A DNA stretch of 64,000 bases, taken from Brenneria salicis ATCC 15712 = DSM 30166. GTDB taxonomy: Bacteria; Pseudomonadota; Gammaproteobacteria; Enterobacterales; Enterobacteriaceae. Position 1 is the first letter of the stretch. Every line of letters begins with the position of its first letter. The DNA lies in contig NZ_QNRY01000002.1 in assembly GCF_003315515.1 (NCBI RefSeq), positions 1 through 64,000 on the forward strand. The letters run 5' to 3'. The notes under the pieces were generated by a model, which was given only the letters and a program-made list of their open reading frames with translations, was not told the origin of the DNA and did no database searches. Below are positions 23,363 to 34,155 of this stretch, piece after piece. The position numbers and the translations under genes were made by a program.

Positions 23363-24664
23363 ATGTTAAACAGTCTATTACTGATAATTCTGCTGATTGC
23401 CGTCAGCGCCTTTTTCTCGATGTCTGAAATATCGCTGGCGGCGTCCCGTAAAATAAAACTTAAATTGATGGCGGATGAGGGAAACCTTAACGCCGACCTG
23501 GTGTTAAAATTTCAGGAAACGCCGGGTATTTTCTTTACCGTTATTCAAATTGGCGTTAATGCCGTCGCTATCCTAGCGGGTATTATTGGCGATGCCGCAT
23601 TCTCCCCTACTTTATCCGCGCTTTTCGAGCAGGTAATGTCGCCTGAAGCGGCCGCAAAAGTCAGCTTTATCTGTTCGTTCGTCCTGGTCACCAGCCTGTT
23701 TATTCTGTTTGGCGATCTGACGCCGAAACGCATCGGTATGATTGCGCCGGAAGCGGTCGCCGTGCGCATCATCAACCCGATGCGCTTCTGCCTGCTGATA
23801 TTCCGTCCGCTGGTCTGGTTTTTCAACGGTCTGGCAAATGTGATCTTTCGTTTACTGAAATTGCCTATGGTGCGTAAAGACGACATTACCTCCGACGATA
23901 TTTACGCCGTGGTCGAAGCGGGCGCGTTGGCCGGTGTACTGCGCAAACAGGAGCATGAACTGATCGAAAACGTGTTTGAGCTTGAATCACGCACTGTGCC
24001 TTCTTCCATGACGTCAAGGGAAAGCGTTGTCTACTTCGATCTGCACGAGTCGGAACAGCAAATCAAAGAGAAGATTGCCGAACAACCGCACTCGAAATAC
24101 CTGGTTTGCGACGGTCACATCGATCAGATTGTTGGCTATGTTGATTCAAAAGATCTGTTGAACCGGGTGCTGGGCAATCAGAGTCTGGCATTGAACAGCG
24201 GCGTGCAGATCCGCCCGGCGCTGATCGTACCCGATACGCTTACCCTCTCTGAAGCGTTGGAGAGCTTTAAAACCGCCGGTGAGGATTTCGCCGTCATTCT
24301 GAACGAATACGCGCTGGTAGTCGGTATTATTACGCTGAACGATGTGATGACCACGCTGATGGGAGATTTAGTCGGTCAGGGGCAGGAAGAACAGATCGTC
24401 GCCCGTGACGAAAATTCCTGGTTAATCGAAGGCGGCACGCCGATAGAAGATGTGATGCGCGCCCTGAATATTGATGATTTCCCACATTCAGGCAACTATG
24501 AAACCATCGGCGGCTTCATGATGTATACGCTGCGCAAGATCCCGAAACGCACGGATTTTGTACGCTTTTCCGGTTATAAATTCGAAGTGGTGGATATTGA
24601 CAGCTATAAGATCGACCAGTTGCTGGTGACGCGTCTGGAAGCGGTTACTGCGAAACCCGAATAA
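23363..24664 (+). CDS. ytfL: YtfL, CNNM/UPF0053 inner-membrane protein with CBS domains
   Basis: 433 residues. N-terminal DUF21/CNNM domain with membrane helices (about 5-165; SAFFSMSEISLAASRK), two CBS domains (about 205-330; GYVDSKDLLNRVL and GIITLNDVMTTLMGDLVG) and a C-terminal CorC/HlyC domain (about 345-425; WLIEGGTPIEDVMRAL). Relatives are linked to divalent-cation or polyamine export; older databases call them hemolysins. Followed by a terminator shared with convergent ytfK. Confidence 0.92.
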   Translation: MLNSLLLIILLIAVSAFFSMSEISLAASRKIKLKLMADEGNLNADLVLKFQETPGIFFTVIQIGVNAVAILAGIIGDAAFSPTLSALFEQVMSPEAAAKVSFICSFVLVTSLFILFGDLTPKRIGMIAPEAVAVRIINPMRFCLLIFRPLVWFFNGLANVIFRLLKLPMVRKDDITSDDIYAVVEAGALAGVLRKQEHELIENVFELESRTVPSSMTSRESVVYFDLHESEQQIKEKIAEQPHSKYLVCDGHIDQIVGYVDSKDLLNRVLGNQSLALNSGVQIRPALIVPDTLTLSEALESFKTAGEDFAVILNEYALVVGIITLNDVMTTLMGDLVGQGQEEQIVARDENSWLIEGGTPIEDVMRALNIDDFPHSGNYETIGGFMMYTLRKIPKRTDFVRFSGYKFEVVDIDSYKIDQLLVTRLEAVTAKPE

Positions 24665-24686
24665 ACCAGGTGATACACAAACAACA

Positions 24687-24707
24687 ACGGCCCGCTGCGG
24701 GCCGTTT
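24687..24707. terminator. Terminator between convergent ytfL and ytfK
   Basis: Perfect 9-bp stem ACGGCCCGC/GCGGGCCGT with a one-base loop, short T-run on the plus strand and AACAACA-type flank on the other. Confidence 0.7.
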
Positions 24708-24715
24708 ACATTTCG

Positions 24716-24922
24716 TCAACCCATTTCGGCCTGGAGCCTGATGACCTGGCGGTTAACTTCGGACATCACCAGCAAATGCTGTTTATCCTGCTTCTGTGGC
24801 AATAAAATTTTGCCGTAGTCGAACTCAAAAGCACCAACCCCCTTGATGTACAGCCGCCCGCGAAACAAGGTTTTCACATACTTGGCGACCCTCATGGGAT
24901 TGTAACGCTCGAAGATTTTCAT
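24716..24922 (-). CDS. ytfK: YtfK, DUF1107 stringent-response modulator
   Basis: 68 residues, same length and nearly the same sequence as E. coli YtfK ([53 protein letters not shown]). In E. coli YtfK promotes (p)ppGpp accumulation via SpoT under phosphate or fatty-acid starvation. A GGAGAG-type ribosome site precedes the ATG. No ytfJ is present between it and cysQ, unlike E. coli. Confidence 0.93.
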   Translation of the reverse strand: MKIFERYNPMRVAKYVKTLFRGRLYIKGVGAFEFDYGKILLPQKQDKQHLLVMSEVNRQVIRLQAEMG

Positions 24923-25208
24923 TTTTTTACTCTCCTTCCGTTTTACTTTTCTTTCGCCCTCCCCGCGCCAAAACAGAGCAGGACTCGAAGCGCTAAGAAA
25001 TGTTATCGGATGCCATACTTAGTCCCTCGGCAACGGAGTTAGTTCCCGCCTTAACAGCATCCTTAACTGTTTTTACACACATTGACAGAATAAATTTTAA
25101 TTAACCGGCTTACTATTGGTATAAAAATTCATAGAACTGACCCCAAAACCTGATGTCGCAGCAGGTTGTGTCCTGCTGCGTCAGTCGCCGAATTGAAAAT
25201 AGCGGATC
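24923..25208 (-). terminator. ytfK/cysQ intergenic region with cysQ terminator
   Basis: 286 bp. About 25-60 bases after the cysQ stop (25151-25184) a 9-bp stem, CGCAGCAGG/CCTGCTGCG, with a six-base loop and outer CTGA/TCAG pairing is followed on the minus strand by GTTTTGG; this probably terminates cysQ. The remainder must hold the ytfK promoter, which was not resolved. Confidence 0.5.
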
Positions 25209-25949
25209 TCAAAATAGCGATACTCGAAAGCCAGGGTTGAGAAACGATTCACGCGGCGCGTAAGACAAGTCTTTTCCCTGCCAGTCATGAACCTGTGCGC
25301 CGGCGGCGGCGGCAACCGCGTGTCCAGCCGCTGTATCCCAGATATTGGTCGGCCCGAAGCGCGGATAAAGCTGGGCCTTGCCTTCCGCGACCAGACAGAA
25401 TTTCAAAGACGAACCGATCGCCACCGTCTGGTGTTTCCCCAACTGACTGAGATAGTCCTTCAGTTCCTGATCCGCATGGGAACGGCTGACCACTACCAGC
25501 GGCGGGCGAGCATCCAGAACCTGGATCTGGCGCCGTTCACCGTTCTCTTCCTTCCAGGCTTTACCCTCCGCCGCACAATACATCACATCGGTTACCGGCA
25601 CATACACCACGCCCAGCACCGCTTGCCCTTGTTCGATCAGCGCAATGTTTACCGTAAACTCACCATTGCGGTTGAGAAACTCTTTGGTGCCGTCCAGCGG
25701 ATCAACCAACCAGTAGCGTTGCCAGTGCTGACGCTCCGACCACGACGGCGGGTCCTCTTCCGACAGTAACGGGATATCGGGAAATGCCGCCGCCAATCCT
25801 GCTCGAATAACCTGATGCGCCGCCAGATCCGCCGCCGTCACGGGCGAATCATCCTTTTTATGCATGACTTCAGTAGGCCGATGCCCTTCATAAACCTGCA
25901 TAATGGCAGCGCCTGCATCGCGGGCCAATTGGCAAACATGTTCTAGCAT
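25209..25949 (-). CDS. cysQ: 3'(2'),5'-bisphosphate nucleotidase CysQ
   Basis: 246 residues (E. coli 246). Removes PAP formed during sulfate assimilation and phosphopantetheine transfer. Inositol-monophosphatase superfamily motifs: SEEDPP (about 64), DPLDGTKEF (about 83, metal site) and WDTAAGHAV (about 205). Divergent from cpdB as in E. coli; both act on 3'-phosphate-bearing nucleotides. Confidence 0.96.
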   Translation of the reverse strand: MLEHVCQLARDAGAAIMQVYEGHRPTEVMHKKDDSPVTAADLAAHQVIRAGLAAAFPDIPLLSEEDPPSWSERQHWQRYWLVDPLDGTKEFLNRNGEFTVNIALIEQGQAVLGVVYVPVTDVMYCAAEGKAWKEENGERRQIQVLDARPPLVVVSRSHADQELKDYLSQLGKHQTVAIGSSLKFCLVAEGKAQLYPRFGPTNIWDTAAGHAVAAAAGAQVHDWQGKDLSYAPRESFLNPGFRVSLF

Positions 25950-26191
25950 TTTCCCACCTCATCGTTACGGGTTAATTATAGAGTGACGGATACTTCCGCA
26001 CGACTCGGACTTCCCCCTCGTCGTTCATTATACAGCGGTGAAGTTACCTACGATTATTGCCTTTATTCTGAGTCTCGTCACAATTTACCGTGATAATTCC
26101 CTCCAAATTCATAATTATATTGGAACATATCGAGGATAATCAGTCTTGACGGGCAAATTCACGTCCTGCCCCTTCGCACAGGAGTTAAGTA

Positions 26192-28147
26192 ATGAAGCAT
26201 TCGCTAGCGCTCAGCCTGCTTGCCATGCTGGTGACCTCCACCACCCAAGCCTCTATCGTTGATTTACGGGTAATGGCAACGACCGATCTGCACAGTAATA
26301 TGATGGATTTCGATTACTACAAGGATACGCCAACCGAAAAATTTGGTCTGGTGCGTACCGCCAGCTTGATCCACGCGGCGCGCGAGCAGGCGACCAACAG
26401 CGTGCTGGTGGATAATGGCGATCTGATTCAGGGCAGCCCGCTGGGAGATTATATGGCCGCCAGGGGGCTGAAAGCAGGTGAAATCCATCCGGTCTATCAG
26501 GCGATGAACACGCTCAATTACGCTGTGGGCAATATCGGCAACCACGAATTCAACTATGGTCTGGATTATCTGCATAACGCCTTGGCGGGCGCGAAATTCC
26601 CCTATGTGAATGCCAACATACTGGATGCCAAAACCGGTAAGCCACTGTTTACCCCTTACCGGATCGAAAATAAATCGGTCAAAGACCGCGAAGGTCAATG
26701 GCATATTCTGCGTATCGGGTACATTGGTTTCGTGCCGCCGCAAATTATGGTGTGGGATAAAGCCAACCTTGCGGGGAAAGTCCGTGTTGAAGACATCACC
26801 GCAAGCGCCCAAAAGTGGGTGCCGGAAATGCGCAAACAGGGCGCAGATATGGTTATCGCCATTCCCCATTCAGGGCTTTCCGCCCAGCCTTACAAGGCCA
26901 TGGCGGAAAACTCGGTCTATTATCTGAGCCAAATTATGGGCATTGACGCCATTATGTTCGGTCATGCGCATGCCGTATTTCCCAGCAACGATTTTGCCGG
27001 CATCAAAGGGGCTGATATCAAGCGAGGCACCCTCAACGGCGTGCCGGCGGTTATGCCTGGACAATGGGGCGACCACCTCGGCGTGGTTGATTTTATTCTG
27101 AATAATGACAGCGGGAAATGGGTTATCGAACAGGCAACCGCGGAAGTTCGCCCGATTTATGACAACACGCAGAAAAAATCGCTGGCCGCCGAAGATGCAA
27201 AACTCATCAATATCTTGTCGGACGCGCACAACAACACCCGCGATTTCGTCAGCAAACCGATTGGTCAATCCGCGGACAACATGTATAGCTACCTCTCGCT
27301 GATTCAGGACGATCCGACGGTTCAAATCGTCAATAACGCTCAGCGCGCTTATGTGGAACACTTTATTCAGGGCGATCCTGATCTGGCCGATCTGCCGGTG
27401 CTGTCTGCCGCCGCGCCGTTTAAAGCCGGCGGGCGCAAAAACGATTCAGCCAGCTACGTCGAGGTAGAGAAAGGCCCGTTAACCTTCCGTCATGCCGCCG
27501 ACCTGTATCTGTATCCCAACACGCTGGTGACGGTAAAAGTTAACGGACAGGAGGTTCGGGAGTGGCTGGAATGTTCCGCGGGCCAGTTCAACCAGATCGA
27601 TGTCAACAGCAGCAAGCCGCAGCCGCTGCTCAACTGGGATAATTTCCGTACCTATAATTTTGATGTTATTGATGGCGTTGATTATCAGATTGATGTCACG
27701 CAGCCCGCACGCTATGACGGTGAATGCGTCCTGATCGACGAGAACGCGCACCGCATCAAAAATCTGACTTTCCAGGGCAAACCTATCGACCCTCAGGCGA
27801 CGTTCCTCATCGCCACCAACAACTATCGCGCTTACGGTGAGAAATTTGCCGGAACCGGGGAAAAATACGTGGTGTTTGCCTCACCGGATGAAAACCGTGC
27901 TGTACTGGCGGGCTACATCAGTGCTGAAACCAAAAAATCCGGGGAAGTGAAACCGCAGGCGGACAATAACTGGCGGCTGGCGCCGATCGCCAGCGACAGG
28001 CCGCTGGATATCCGCGTTGAAACCTCGCCGTCCGCCAAGGCAGCCACGTTTATTAAAGAAAAAGCGCAATATCCACTGACAGCCGTCGGCACTGACGACA
28101 CCGGGTTTGCGGTTTATCGCATCGATCTGCAAACCAGCACACGCTAG
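26192..28147 (+). CDS. cpdB: 2',3'-cyclic-nucleotide 2'-phosphodiesterase/3'-nucleotidase CpdB
   Basis: 651 residues (E. coli 647). Periplasmic enzyme scavenging nucleotides. Signal peptide [20 protein letters not shown]; metallophosphoesterase domain with [29 protein letters not shown] and FGHAHAVFP in order (about 28-265); C-terminal 5'-nucleotidase domain (about 350-580) with the substrate-stacking Tyr region (NNYRAYG). CACAGGAG precedes the ATG. Followed by a strong terminator. Confidence 0.97.
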   Translation: MKHSLALSLLAMLVTSTTQASIVDLRVMATTDLHSNMMDFDYYKDTPTEKFGLVRTASLIHAAREQATNSVLVDNGDLIQGSPLGDYMAARGLKAGEIHPVYQAMNTLNYAVGNIGNHEFNYGLDYLHNALAGAKFPYVNANILDAKTGKPLFTPYRIENKSVKDREGQWHILRIGYIGFVPPQIMVWDKANLAGKVRVEDITASAQKWVPEMRKQGADMVIAIPHSGLSAQPYKAMAENSVYYLSQIMGIDAIMFGHAHAVFPSNDFAGIKGADIKRGTLNGVPAVMPGQWGDHLGVVDFILNNDSGKWVIEQATAEVRPIYDNTQKKSLAAEDAKLINILSDAHNNTRDFVSKPIGQSADNMYSYLSLIQDDPTVQIVNNAQRAYVEHFIQGDPDLADLPVLSAAAPFKAGGRKNDSASYVEVEKGPLTFRHAADLYLYPNTLVTVKVNGQEVREWLECSAGQFNQIDVNSSKPQPLLNWDNFRTYNFDVIDGVDYQIDVTQPARYDGECVLIDENAHRIKNLTFQGKPIDPQATFLIATNNYRAYGEKFAGTGEKYVVFASPDENRAVLAGYISAETKKSGEVKPQADNNWRLAPIASDRPLDIRVETSPSAKAATFIKEKAQYPLTAVGTDDTGFAVYRIDLQTSTR

Positions 28148-28209
28148 GGGCGTCATGGCGTGGACATCGCAGCGAAACCGGCTGCGTCACGCTTTCTGAA
28201 GGATATTTA

Positions 28210-28235
28210 AGCCACGGCGCAACGTGGCTTTTTTT
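28210..28235 (+). terminator. Rho-independent terminator of cpdB
   Basis: AGCCACG/CGTGGCT stem followed by seven Ts, about 60 bases after the cpdB stop. Confidence 0.87.
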
Positions 28236-28241
28236 CGTCCG

Positions 28242-28673
28242 TTAACGGCGGAAAGCTTCCCGGTCATCACGATCGTACCGATCATGGCCCCGTGTCTGAC
28301 GATAGTCCCTTTTATCCCGAAAATCCCGACGCGGGCCGCGATCGTCAATGCGATACGGGCGGTCAGCACGGCGATGATCAAAACCTTTGGGGCCGCGTTG
28401 CTGCGCGCGCCACCAACTCGCATCACGCAAGCGCCAACCATCCCAATAGTGTCCATAACGATTACGTTCACCCTGGCGATAACCGCGATACTCACGCCAC
28501 CACCGTTCGCTGCGCCAGTCATAACCGTCCCAGTAATTACCTCGCCGATCCCGATCACCGATGTTCAGCGTCACACCGGGGAGCAGTTCAATACTGACGC
28601 TGTCGGCCTCCGCCATTGGCGTCATGGCAAACATTCCTACTAACAGCGTACTAACGAACAGTGGCTTAAACAT
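28242..28673 (-). CDS. DUF2502 (YpeC-like) secreted protein
   Basis: 143 residues. Signal peptide MFKPLFVSTLLVGMFAMTPMAEA, then SVSIELLPGVTLNIGDRDRRGNYWDGYDWR, the hallmark of the DUF2502/YpeC family. The rest is extremely rich in Arg, Asp, Tyr and Trp (RDDREAFRR at the end), consistent with a small basic periplasmic protein. The start at 28673 follows TATGGAG; a longer in-frame extension lacks a ribosome site and hides the signal peptide. Role unknown. E. coli ypeC lies elsewhere. Confidence 0.78.
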   Translation of the reverse strand: MFKPLFVSTLLVGMFAMTPMAEADSVSIELLPGVTLNIGDRDRRGNYWDGYDWRSERWWREYRGYRQGERNRYGHYWDGWRLRDASWWRAQQRGPKGFDHRRADRPYRIDDRGPRRDFRDKRDYRQTRGHDRYDRDDREAFRR

Positions 28674-28924
28674 AACGTCACTCCATACATGCGCCAATGG
28701 CGAATGTGCAAAGATATACGGGGGAACCGTTATGCTCGCCATCAGACGACAGCGCATTTTACTGGTTTTACGTTTCTTAGCGATTTACTGACACGACCTG
28801 TTCCAGGCGCGTGAAGGAAAAAACCGGTCTGAGGCGGATTGCCTGCATAAATGGTTGCAAACGTGCAATTCTGGCCACAGAAAGACGCTCGATAAGCGCC
28901 TTTCCGCTCTTTACCAGATTGAGA

Positions 28925-29545
28925 TTACAGAATCTCCAACAGTTCAACTTCAAAAATCAGCGCGCTGAATGGTGGAATAGACGCGCCCGCGCCACGTTCG
29001 CCATAAGCCAGATGATGAGGGATATACAATTCCCACTTAGAACCAACCGGCATCAGGGTTAACGCTTCAATCCAGCCGGGGATCACGCCATTGACCGAAA
29101 ACTCCGCTGGCTGACCGCGCTGAACGGAACTGTCAAACACGCTGCCGTCAATCAAACGTCCGGTATAGTGCACACGAACGCGATCCTGACGCGCTGGGAT
29201 GTCACCTTCACCCTGGGTCAGAACGCGGAATTGCAAACCGGATTCTGTGCTGCTCACGCCCTCTTTGCGGGCACTCTCAGCCAGAAACTGCCGACCTTGC
29301 TCCGCCATCGCCTGCTGGCGCTCACGGCTTACCGCGTCAGCACGCTCGTGGACTTCGCGCAAGGCACGATGAACCACATCCACGGGCACCGCTGGCGCAT
29401 TACCTTCCAGCGCGTCACGCAAACCCGCGAGCAGGGCTTCCGGGATCAAACCTTCAAGACCAGATTCCTGTAATTGTTGACCAACCTGTAAGCCGATGCC
29501 GTAACTTGCCTGCGCTTCGACGCTATCAAAAGAAGGGGTTGTCAT
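28925..29545 (-). CDS. fklB: FKBP-type peptidyl-prolyl isomerase FklB (FKBP22)
   Basis: 206 residues, the E. coli length. N-terminal dimerisation helices (about 1-85), then an FKBP domain (about 115-205) with [27 protein letters not shown] and [13 protein letters not shown], which hold the rapamycin-pocket aromatics. No signal peptide in this sequence, so probably cytosolic. Divergent from ytfB as in E. coli, although cycA, its other E. coli neighbour, is absent. Confidence 0.96.
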   Translation of the reverse strand: MTTPSFDSVEAQASYGIGLQVGQQLQESGLEGLIPEALLAGLRDALEGNAPAVPVDVVHRALREVHERADAVSRERQQAMAEQGRQFLAESARKEGVSSTESGLQFRVLTQGEGDIPARQDRVRVHYTGRLIDGSVFDSSVQRGQPAEFSVNGVIPGWIEALTLMPVGSKWELYIPHHLAYGERGAGASIPPFSALIFEVELLEIL

Positions 29546-29802
29546 GGATGTTCCTTTTTATCTGTAAAAAACCGAAAGCGAAGCATAACAGCGCTGGAGA
29601 TTAGGGTAAAATCCTGTATGCAGATGAACACAGGATCCATCGGCCAAACGCGTAATCCTGGCCTGCTAACCTATACTGGTAAATTGAACACGTTGGCATC
29701 ATCGTTATCTTAAGCATCAACGCGTTAACTGGTCATCATCAGCGGGTTATCGGTATACTGTGTTGTCTTTCTATTTTTTATACCGTTGCAAGAGAGGTTA
29801 CC

Positions 29803-30516
29803 ATGGGCAGAATCGCGCCCAGGAAGCGAAAAACAACCTGGGATTATCAAGCGCTATTACGCCTCTGCCAACGTTTTATCCAGCGCGGCCCAGAACGTTC
29901 CGGCGGGGATTTGCAGGAAAATCCGGGGTCGTCAGCGCGTTCATCAGGGCAACGGATTACATCATCCCTGAAAAAAATCTGGCATCTGCCCGACGATTAT
30001 CGTTGGATGGAACCGCTTCCGCTCTTCCATCGCCGTTGGATTTTAATCGCCATCGCTTTGCTGCTGGCGATCCTGCTGTGGCCCTACAGTCCGCCTAAGA
30101 CACTGTCGCCTCAGCCGATTAACGCCCCGATGGAACAAGCCGACAACAGCGCCTCCATCCAGGCCGAAATTATTGAAAATCGCCCGACGGCAGAGCAGAC
30201 GCCGGTTCTCCCGCCCGCAGAACCTGTCCAACCGGCGCCGCAGAATACGGAAATCCCCTGGCGCAACTATGAAATTGCTTCAGGTCAGACCCTGGCGCAG
30301 TTATTTCGTGACAACAACCTGCCGGTCGGCGACGTTTTCGCTATGGCTCAGGTGGAAGGCGACGACAAGCCGCTCAGCAACCTGCGCGCCGGTCAGAAAG
30401 TCAAAGTTCAGTTGAATGCGCAAGGCACAGTAACAGCGCTGGAAATAGAAACTACGGATAACCAACAAGTCCGCTTCACCCGTAACGCCGATGGCGCGTT
30501 TAGCCGCACCCGTTGA
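29803..30516 (+). CDS. ytfB: YtfB/OapA-family cell-division protein
   Basis: 237 residues. Cytoplasmic basic N-terminus, one membrane helix (about 78-95, RRWILIAIALLLAILLWPY), Pro-rich periplasmic linker, then an OapA/LysM-like C-terminal domain (YEIASGQTLAQLFRDNNLPVGDVFAMAQVEG). E. coli YtfB localises to the division septum and binds N-acetylglucosamine-containing glycans. AGAGAGG precedes the ATG. Convergent with the ribosomal operon, with a shared terminator. Confidence 0.88.
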   Translation: MGRIAPRKRKTTWDYQALLRLCQRFIQRGPERSGGDLQENPGSSARSSGQRITSSLKKIWHLPDDYRWMEPLPLFHRRWILIAIALLLAILLWPYSPPKTLSPQPINAPMEQADNSASIQAEIIENRPTAEQTPVLPPAEPVQPAPQNTEIPWRNYEIASGQTLAQLFRDNNLPVGDVFAMAQVEGDDKPLSNLRAGQKVKVQLNAQGTVTALEIETTDNQQVRFTRNADGAFSRTR

Positions 30517-30551
30517 CGGCACGCGCTGCTTTTCTCCCACCCCACAAACGC

Positions 30552-30578
30552 AAAACGCTGGCACAAGGCCAGCGTTTT
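30552..30578. terminator. Bidirectional terminator between ytfB and rplI
   Basis: Perfect 11-bp stem AAAACGCTGGC/GCCAGCGTTTT with a 5-base loop, A- and T-flanked on both strands. Confidence 0.87.
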
Positions 30579-30600
30579 ACTCGTTAGCAAAAAGCGTTAA

Positions 30601-31053
30601 TTACGCTTCAGCAACGACTACCACATTCAGCGTAGCGAACACATCGCTGTGTACCTGGAAGCTCACTTCGTGCTCGCCCAGAGTACGCAGAACGCCGTTC
30701 GGCAGGCGAACTTCGCTCTTCGCGACATCAACACCGGCTGCGGTTACCGCATCAGCGATATCGCGAGTACCGATGGAACCGAACAGTTTACCTTCGTCGC
30801 CTGCTTTAGACGCGATAGTCACGTTACCCAGTTCTTTGATCTTGGCGGCGCGAGCTTCGGCAGCAGCCAGAACGTCAGCCAGTTTAGCTTCCAGTTCAGC
30901 ACGGCGTGCTTCGAAGAACTCAACGTTTTTCTTGGTTGCTGGCACAGCTTTGCCCTGCGGAACCAGGAAGTTACGGGCATAACCCGCTTTAACGTTTACC
31001 TGGTCGCCCAGGCTGCCCAGATTTGCTACTTTATCAAGCAGAATAACTTGCAT
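30601..31053 (-). CDS. rplI: 50S ribosomal protein bL9
   Basis: 150 residues (E. coli 149). Primary 23S rRNA-binding protein of the L1 stalk base. Family signature at the N-terminus [24 protein letters not shown], a long connecting helix (about 45-75) and a C-terminal globular domain ([15 protein letters not shown]). Last gene of rpsF-priB-rpsR-rplI. Confidence 0.98.
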   Translation of the reverse strand: MQVILLDKVANLGSLGDQVNVKAGYARNFLVPQGKAVPATKKNVEFFEARRAELEAKLADVLAAAEARAAKIKELGNVTIASKAGDEGKLFGSIGTRDIADAVTAAGVDVAKSEVRLPNGVLRTLGEHEVSFQVHSDVFATLNVVVVAEA

Positions 31054-31094
31054 TACCTTATCCTCTCAAAGTCTCGTTAATGGACAGTGGCCGA

Positions 31095-31644
<550 letters not shown>

Positions 31645-31652
31645 CGCAACAA

Positions 31653-32063
<411 letters not shown>

Positions 32064-32146
32064 TTATTCAGCCTCCTGTCAGGGTCAACCGCGGCCCATG
32101 GAAGCAAGGAACGTGTATGTGTGTGCGGCTGAAAAAATGACGCGTA

Positions 32147-32175
32147 AGTATAGTGCCCTAATGCGGCAATAGCAA
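32147..32175 (-). promoter_or_regulatory. Sigma-70 promoter of the rpsF-priB-rpsR-rplI operon
   Basis: Minus strand TTGCTA, 17 bases, TATACT. The -10 differs from consensus at one base and the spacing is ideal. It lies about 100 bp upstream of rpsF, leaving a leader in which an S6:S18 autoregulatory structure could form (known in other bacteria; not resolved here). Confidence 0.75.
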
Positions 32176-32227
32176 GACAGCGTTTAGCCCATCCCTTTAC
32201 AAACCCTATTGCCCGAATAACATCCTT

Positions 32228-32557
32228 GAACACCATGACAACGTTGCGCTCCACCCTCTGGAAATAAGAAAACCGATCGATAAATCTTCCCCATTGCTGG
32301 CGATGGCGCTGAGTAACCATGAAGTATTGCAATGCGAATTCGCTTTCTATCGAATTTCTGAAACGGGCGGAATGGAGAAGTACTTCGTTATAAAACTCAG
32401 GGATGCCCGGATTGTCGAATTAAAGCTGTCAGCCCCGCATTCAATGACGCAAAATGAAATGCCGCCGCAGGAAAGCGTATCCTTTAAATACGCCTGGGCT
32501 GTGCTGACAAATGCCGCTGAAAAAAATCCGCCCCGGCCCGCAAAGCAGCGGGGGTAA
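32228..32557 (+). pseudogene. Remnant of a Hcp (type VI secretion tube protein) gene
   Basis: An in-frame stretch reads HPLEIRKPIDKSSPLL, then NHEVLQCEFAFYRI, EKYFVIKLRDARIVELKLSA, PHSM and ESVSFKYA. This matches the C-terminal half of Hcp-family type VI secretion proteins (typical pattern KPIDKSSPLL...FYRT...YF.I.L..A.I......PHS......E.VS.KY). The N-terminal half, including any start codon with a ribosome site, is missing. The 5' end runs into the rpsF promoter region and the 3' end overlaps the extended yjfP C-terminus. It is therefore a decayed fragment, not a functional gene. No other type VI genes occur in the window. Confidence 0.75.
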
Positions 32558-33257
32558 TACGGTGACCGACGCCCGCTTCAGTCAGATAGAGAAGATTTCC
32601 ATCCTGTCGGCTTTCGTGCAACGCACGATAAAGACGTGCGCTTTCTTGCGCCGGCACCACGTCATCCGCCTCGCCATGCCATACCAGTAAAGGCCGGTCG
32701 GACAAGGCTGTCAGTCGGGAGGAAACATCATAGTCGGCAAGCGTGGCCGACAGTTGCCGCAATACCGCCTCGGCCCCCTCTTCACCGGCCTCGACGGGGG
32801 GAAACAGAGTACGCGATAGCGTTGGGAAATAACCGGAACCCATAAACGCCGCGACAGCAGAAATCCAGGGATAACGCGCCATGCAACCCAACGCACTCAT
32901 TGCGCCAAGCGACGCGCCGCAAACGCCGATACGCTGGTCGGCAATCAACCCGCGCTGTTGATACGCCGCAACGTAGTCAGGCAGTTCCTGAATATTTGAT
33001 TGCAGAATATCCCAAAAGCGACGCAACCGGCGCGGCTCATCGCCGTCATAGCGCGCGCCGTGCATCGGGGCATCCGGCAGAATGACCCGGAATCCCGCGT
33101 TCGCCAACGCATAACCGAAATAGGAGTACACCTCTTTTGACGAGGTATAGCCGTGAAAGAAAAAAATCGTCGGTAACGGCGCATCGCGTTTACCCGCCGG
33201 AACCGCGTGTATGACTTCAATGTCACGGCAAATCACCTCGACCGATATTTCAACCAT
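32484..33257 (-). CDS. yjfP: YjfP, alpha/beta-hydrolase (esterase)
   Basis: 257 residues (E. coli 249). Serine hydrolase fold: HGYTSSKEVYSYF oxyanion region (about 34), nucleophile elbow GASLGA (about 113), catalytic Asp in WHGEADDVVP (about 205) and His in GVGHRITP (about 238). E. coli YjfP is an esterase of unsettled physiological role. The final seven residues (SAQPRRI) run past the usual family end into the Hcp remnant, which suggests the original 3' flank was replaced. Start at 33257 (ATG) with AGGGGAAGG upstream. Confidence 0.9.
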   Translation of the reverse strand: MVEISVEVICRDIEVIHAVPAGKRDAPLPTIFFFHGYTSSKEVYSYFGYALANAGFRVILPDAPMHGARYDGDEPRRLRRFWDILQSNIQELPDYVAAYQQRGLIADQRIGVCGASLGAMSALGCMARYPWISAVAAFMGSGYFPTLSRTLFPPVEAGEEGAEAVLRQLSATLADYDVSSRLTALSDRPLLVWHGEADDVVPAQESARLYRALHESRQDGNLLYLTEAGVGHRITPAALRAGADFFQRHLSAQPRRI

Positions 33258-33342
33258 CACCTTCCCCTCTTTTTTGCAGAAAATGACATCCGCATGACGA
33301 TAGCGCTACACTGCTGCTCTGCTTTCGTCTCAGGCTCAGTCG

Positions 33343-33648
33343 ATGAACATTTTACGGATCTTTTTATTACCGCTGGTCATGCTGCTTTCCGCCTGCCAGA
33401 TATTTCAGGGCAAGCCCGTCTCTGCTCCGCCGCCCGCGGATCACGCCATTGAAATCACCTATGCGCAAGCCACGGCGCTGGAAAAGCTTGGGACAGTTTC
33501 GGTGACGGTTCACGGCAGCCCGGATGATGCGGAACGCGCGATTCAACAAAAGGCGGATGCCAGCGGTGCGCGCTACTATGTGATTGTCACGAAAACAGAC
33601 ACGACGCTTCCCGGCAGGTGGCACGCCAGAGCAGTGCTGTATCGTTGA
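33343..33648 (+). CDS. bsmA: BsmA, YhcN/DUF1471-family lipoprotein
   Basis: 101 residues. Lipoprotein signal peptide with lipobox LSAC (lipidated Cys at about 18), then a DUF1471/BhsA fold (LEKLGTVSVTVHGSPDDAERAIQQKADASGARYYVI). E. coli BsmA (YjfO) is a biofilm and peroxide-stress lipoprotein. Divergent from yjfP as in E. coli. Confidence 0.88.
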   Translation: MNILRIFLLPLVMLLSACQIFQGKPVSAPPPADHAIEITYAQATALEKLGTVSVTVHGSPDDAERAIQQKADASGARYYVIVTKTDTTLPGRWHARAVLYR

Positions 33649-33717
33649 CGTGTCCGGCAAAAAACAGGGCAGTGATTGCCCTGCGTTGGTATGCTTCTAT
33701 GATTGAATACCGATGAT

Positions 33718-34116
33718 TCAATACGACATACAGGCGGCATTCAGAATGCCGCCGCTCAACGATGCTGCGCCGAGAAATATGCCGGACGCCACTTCATTAT
33801 CGCGGATATGCTGGCTAAGCCCCAGCATATAAAGCCGCACCGCACCGTAAATCAGCAGTTGAACCACCAGCGCCACGATGCCCCAGGTAATGTAATCGAT
33901 CAGACTCACCGAATTAATCGCCGCGCTGGATAGCGGGATCACATAGCCGATAAATGCCCCCGCGAACCCCACCGCCGCCGCGCGATTATTTTCTTTAATC
34001 AGCGCCCATTCATCATGCGGCGTGACGCGGGTATAGATAAACAGGAATGCCAGCACCATGACAAAACCAATGAAAAAGTAAGAAGCAAACGCCAATAACG
34101 CGGTAACAATAGTCAT
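33718..34116 (-). CDS. yjfL: YjfL, DUF350 inner-membrane protein
   Basis: 132 residues with four predicted membrane helices arranged as two tandem DUF350 repeats, each having an acidic residue near the helix start (NRAAAVGFAGAFIGY; NEVASGIFLGAASLSGGILNAACM). Function not established. Same strand as rlmB, 39 bp downstream of it. The companion genes seen in E. coli (yjfI, yjfJ, yjfK, yjfM, yjfC) are absent. Confidence 0.85.
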   Translation of the reverse strand: MTIVTALLAFASYFFIGFVMVLAFLFIYTRVTPHDEWALIKENNRAAAVGFAGAFIGYVIPLSSAAINSVSLIDYITWGIVALVVQLLIYGAVRLYMLGLSQHIRDNEVASGIFLGAASLSGGILNAACMSY

Positions 34117-34155
34117 ACCGTAAATGTCCTTTGGGTTGTTGTTGACAAACGCGCG

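Noticed and set aside
28187-28558. 123-residue frame rich in Val/Ile/Gly overlapping the DUF2502 gene
   Set aside because: Alternate frame of the Arg/Asp-rich DUF2502 gene; that gene has the signal peptide and ribosome site.
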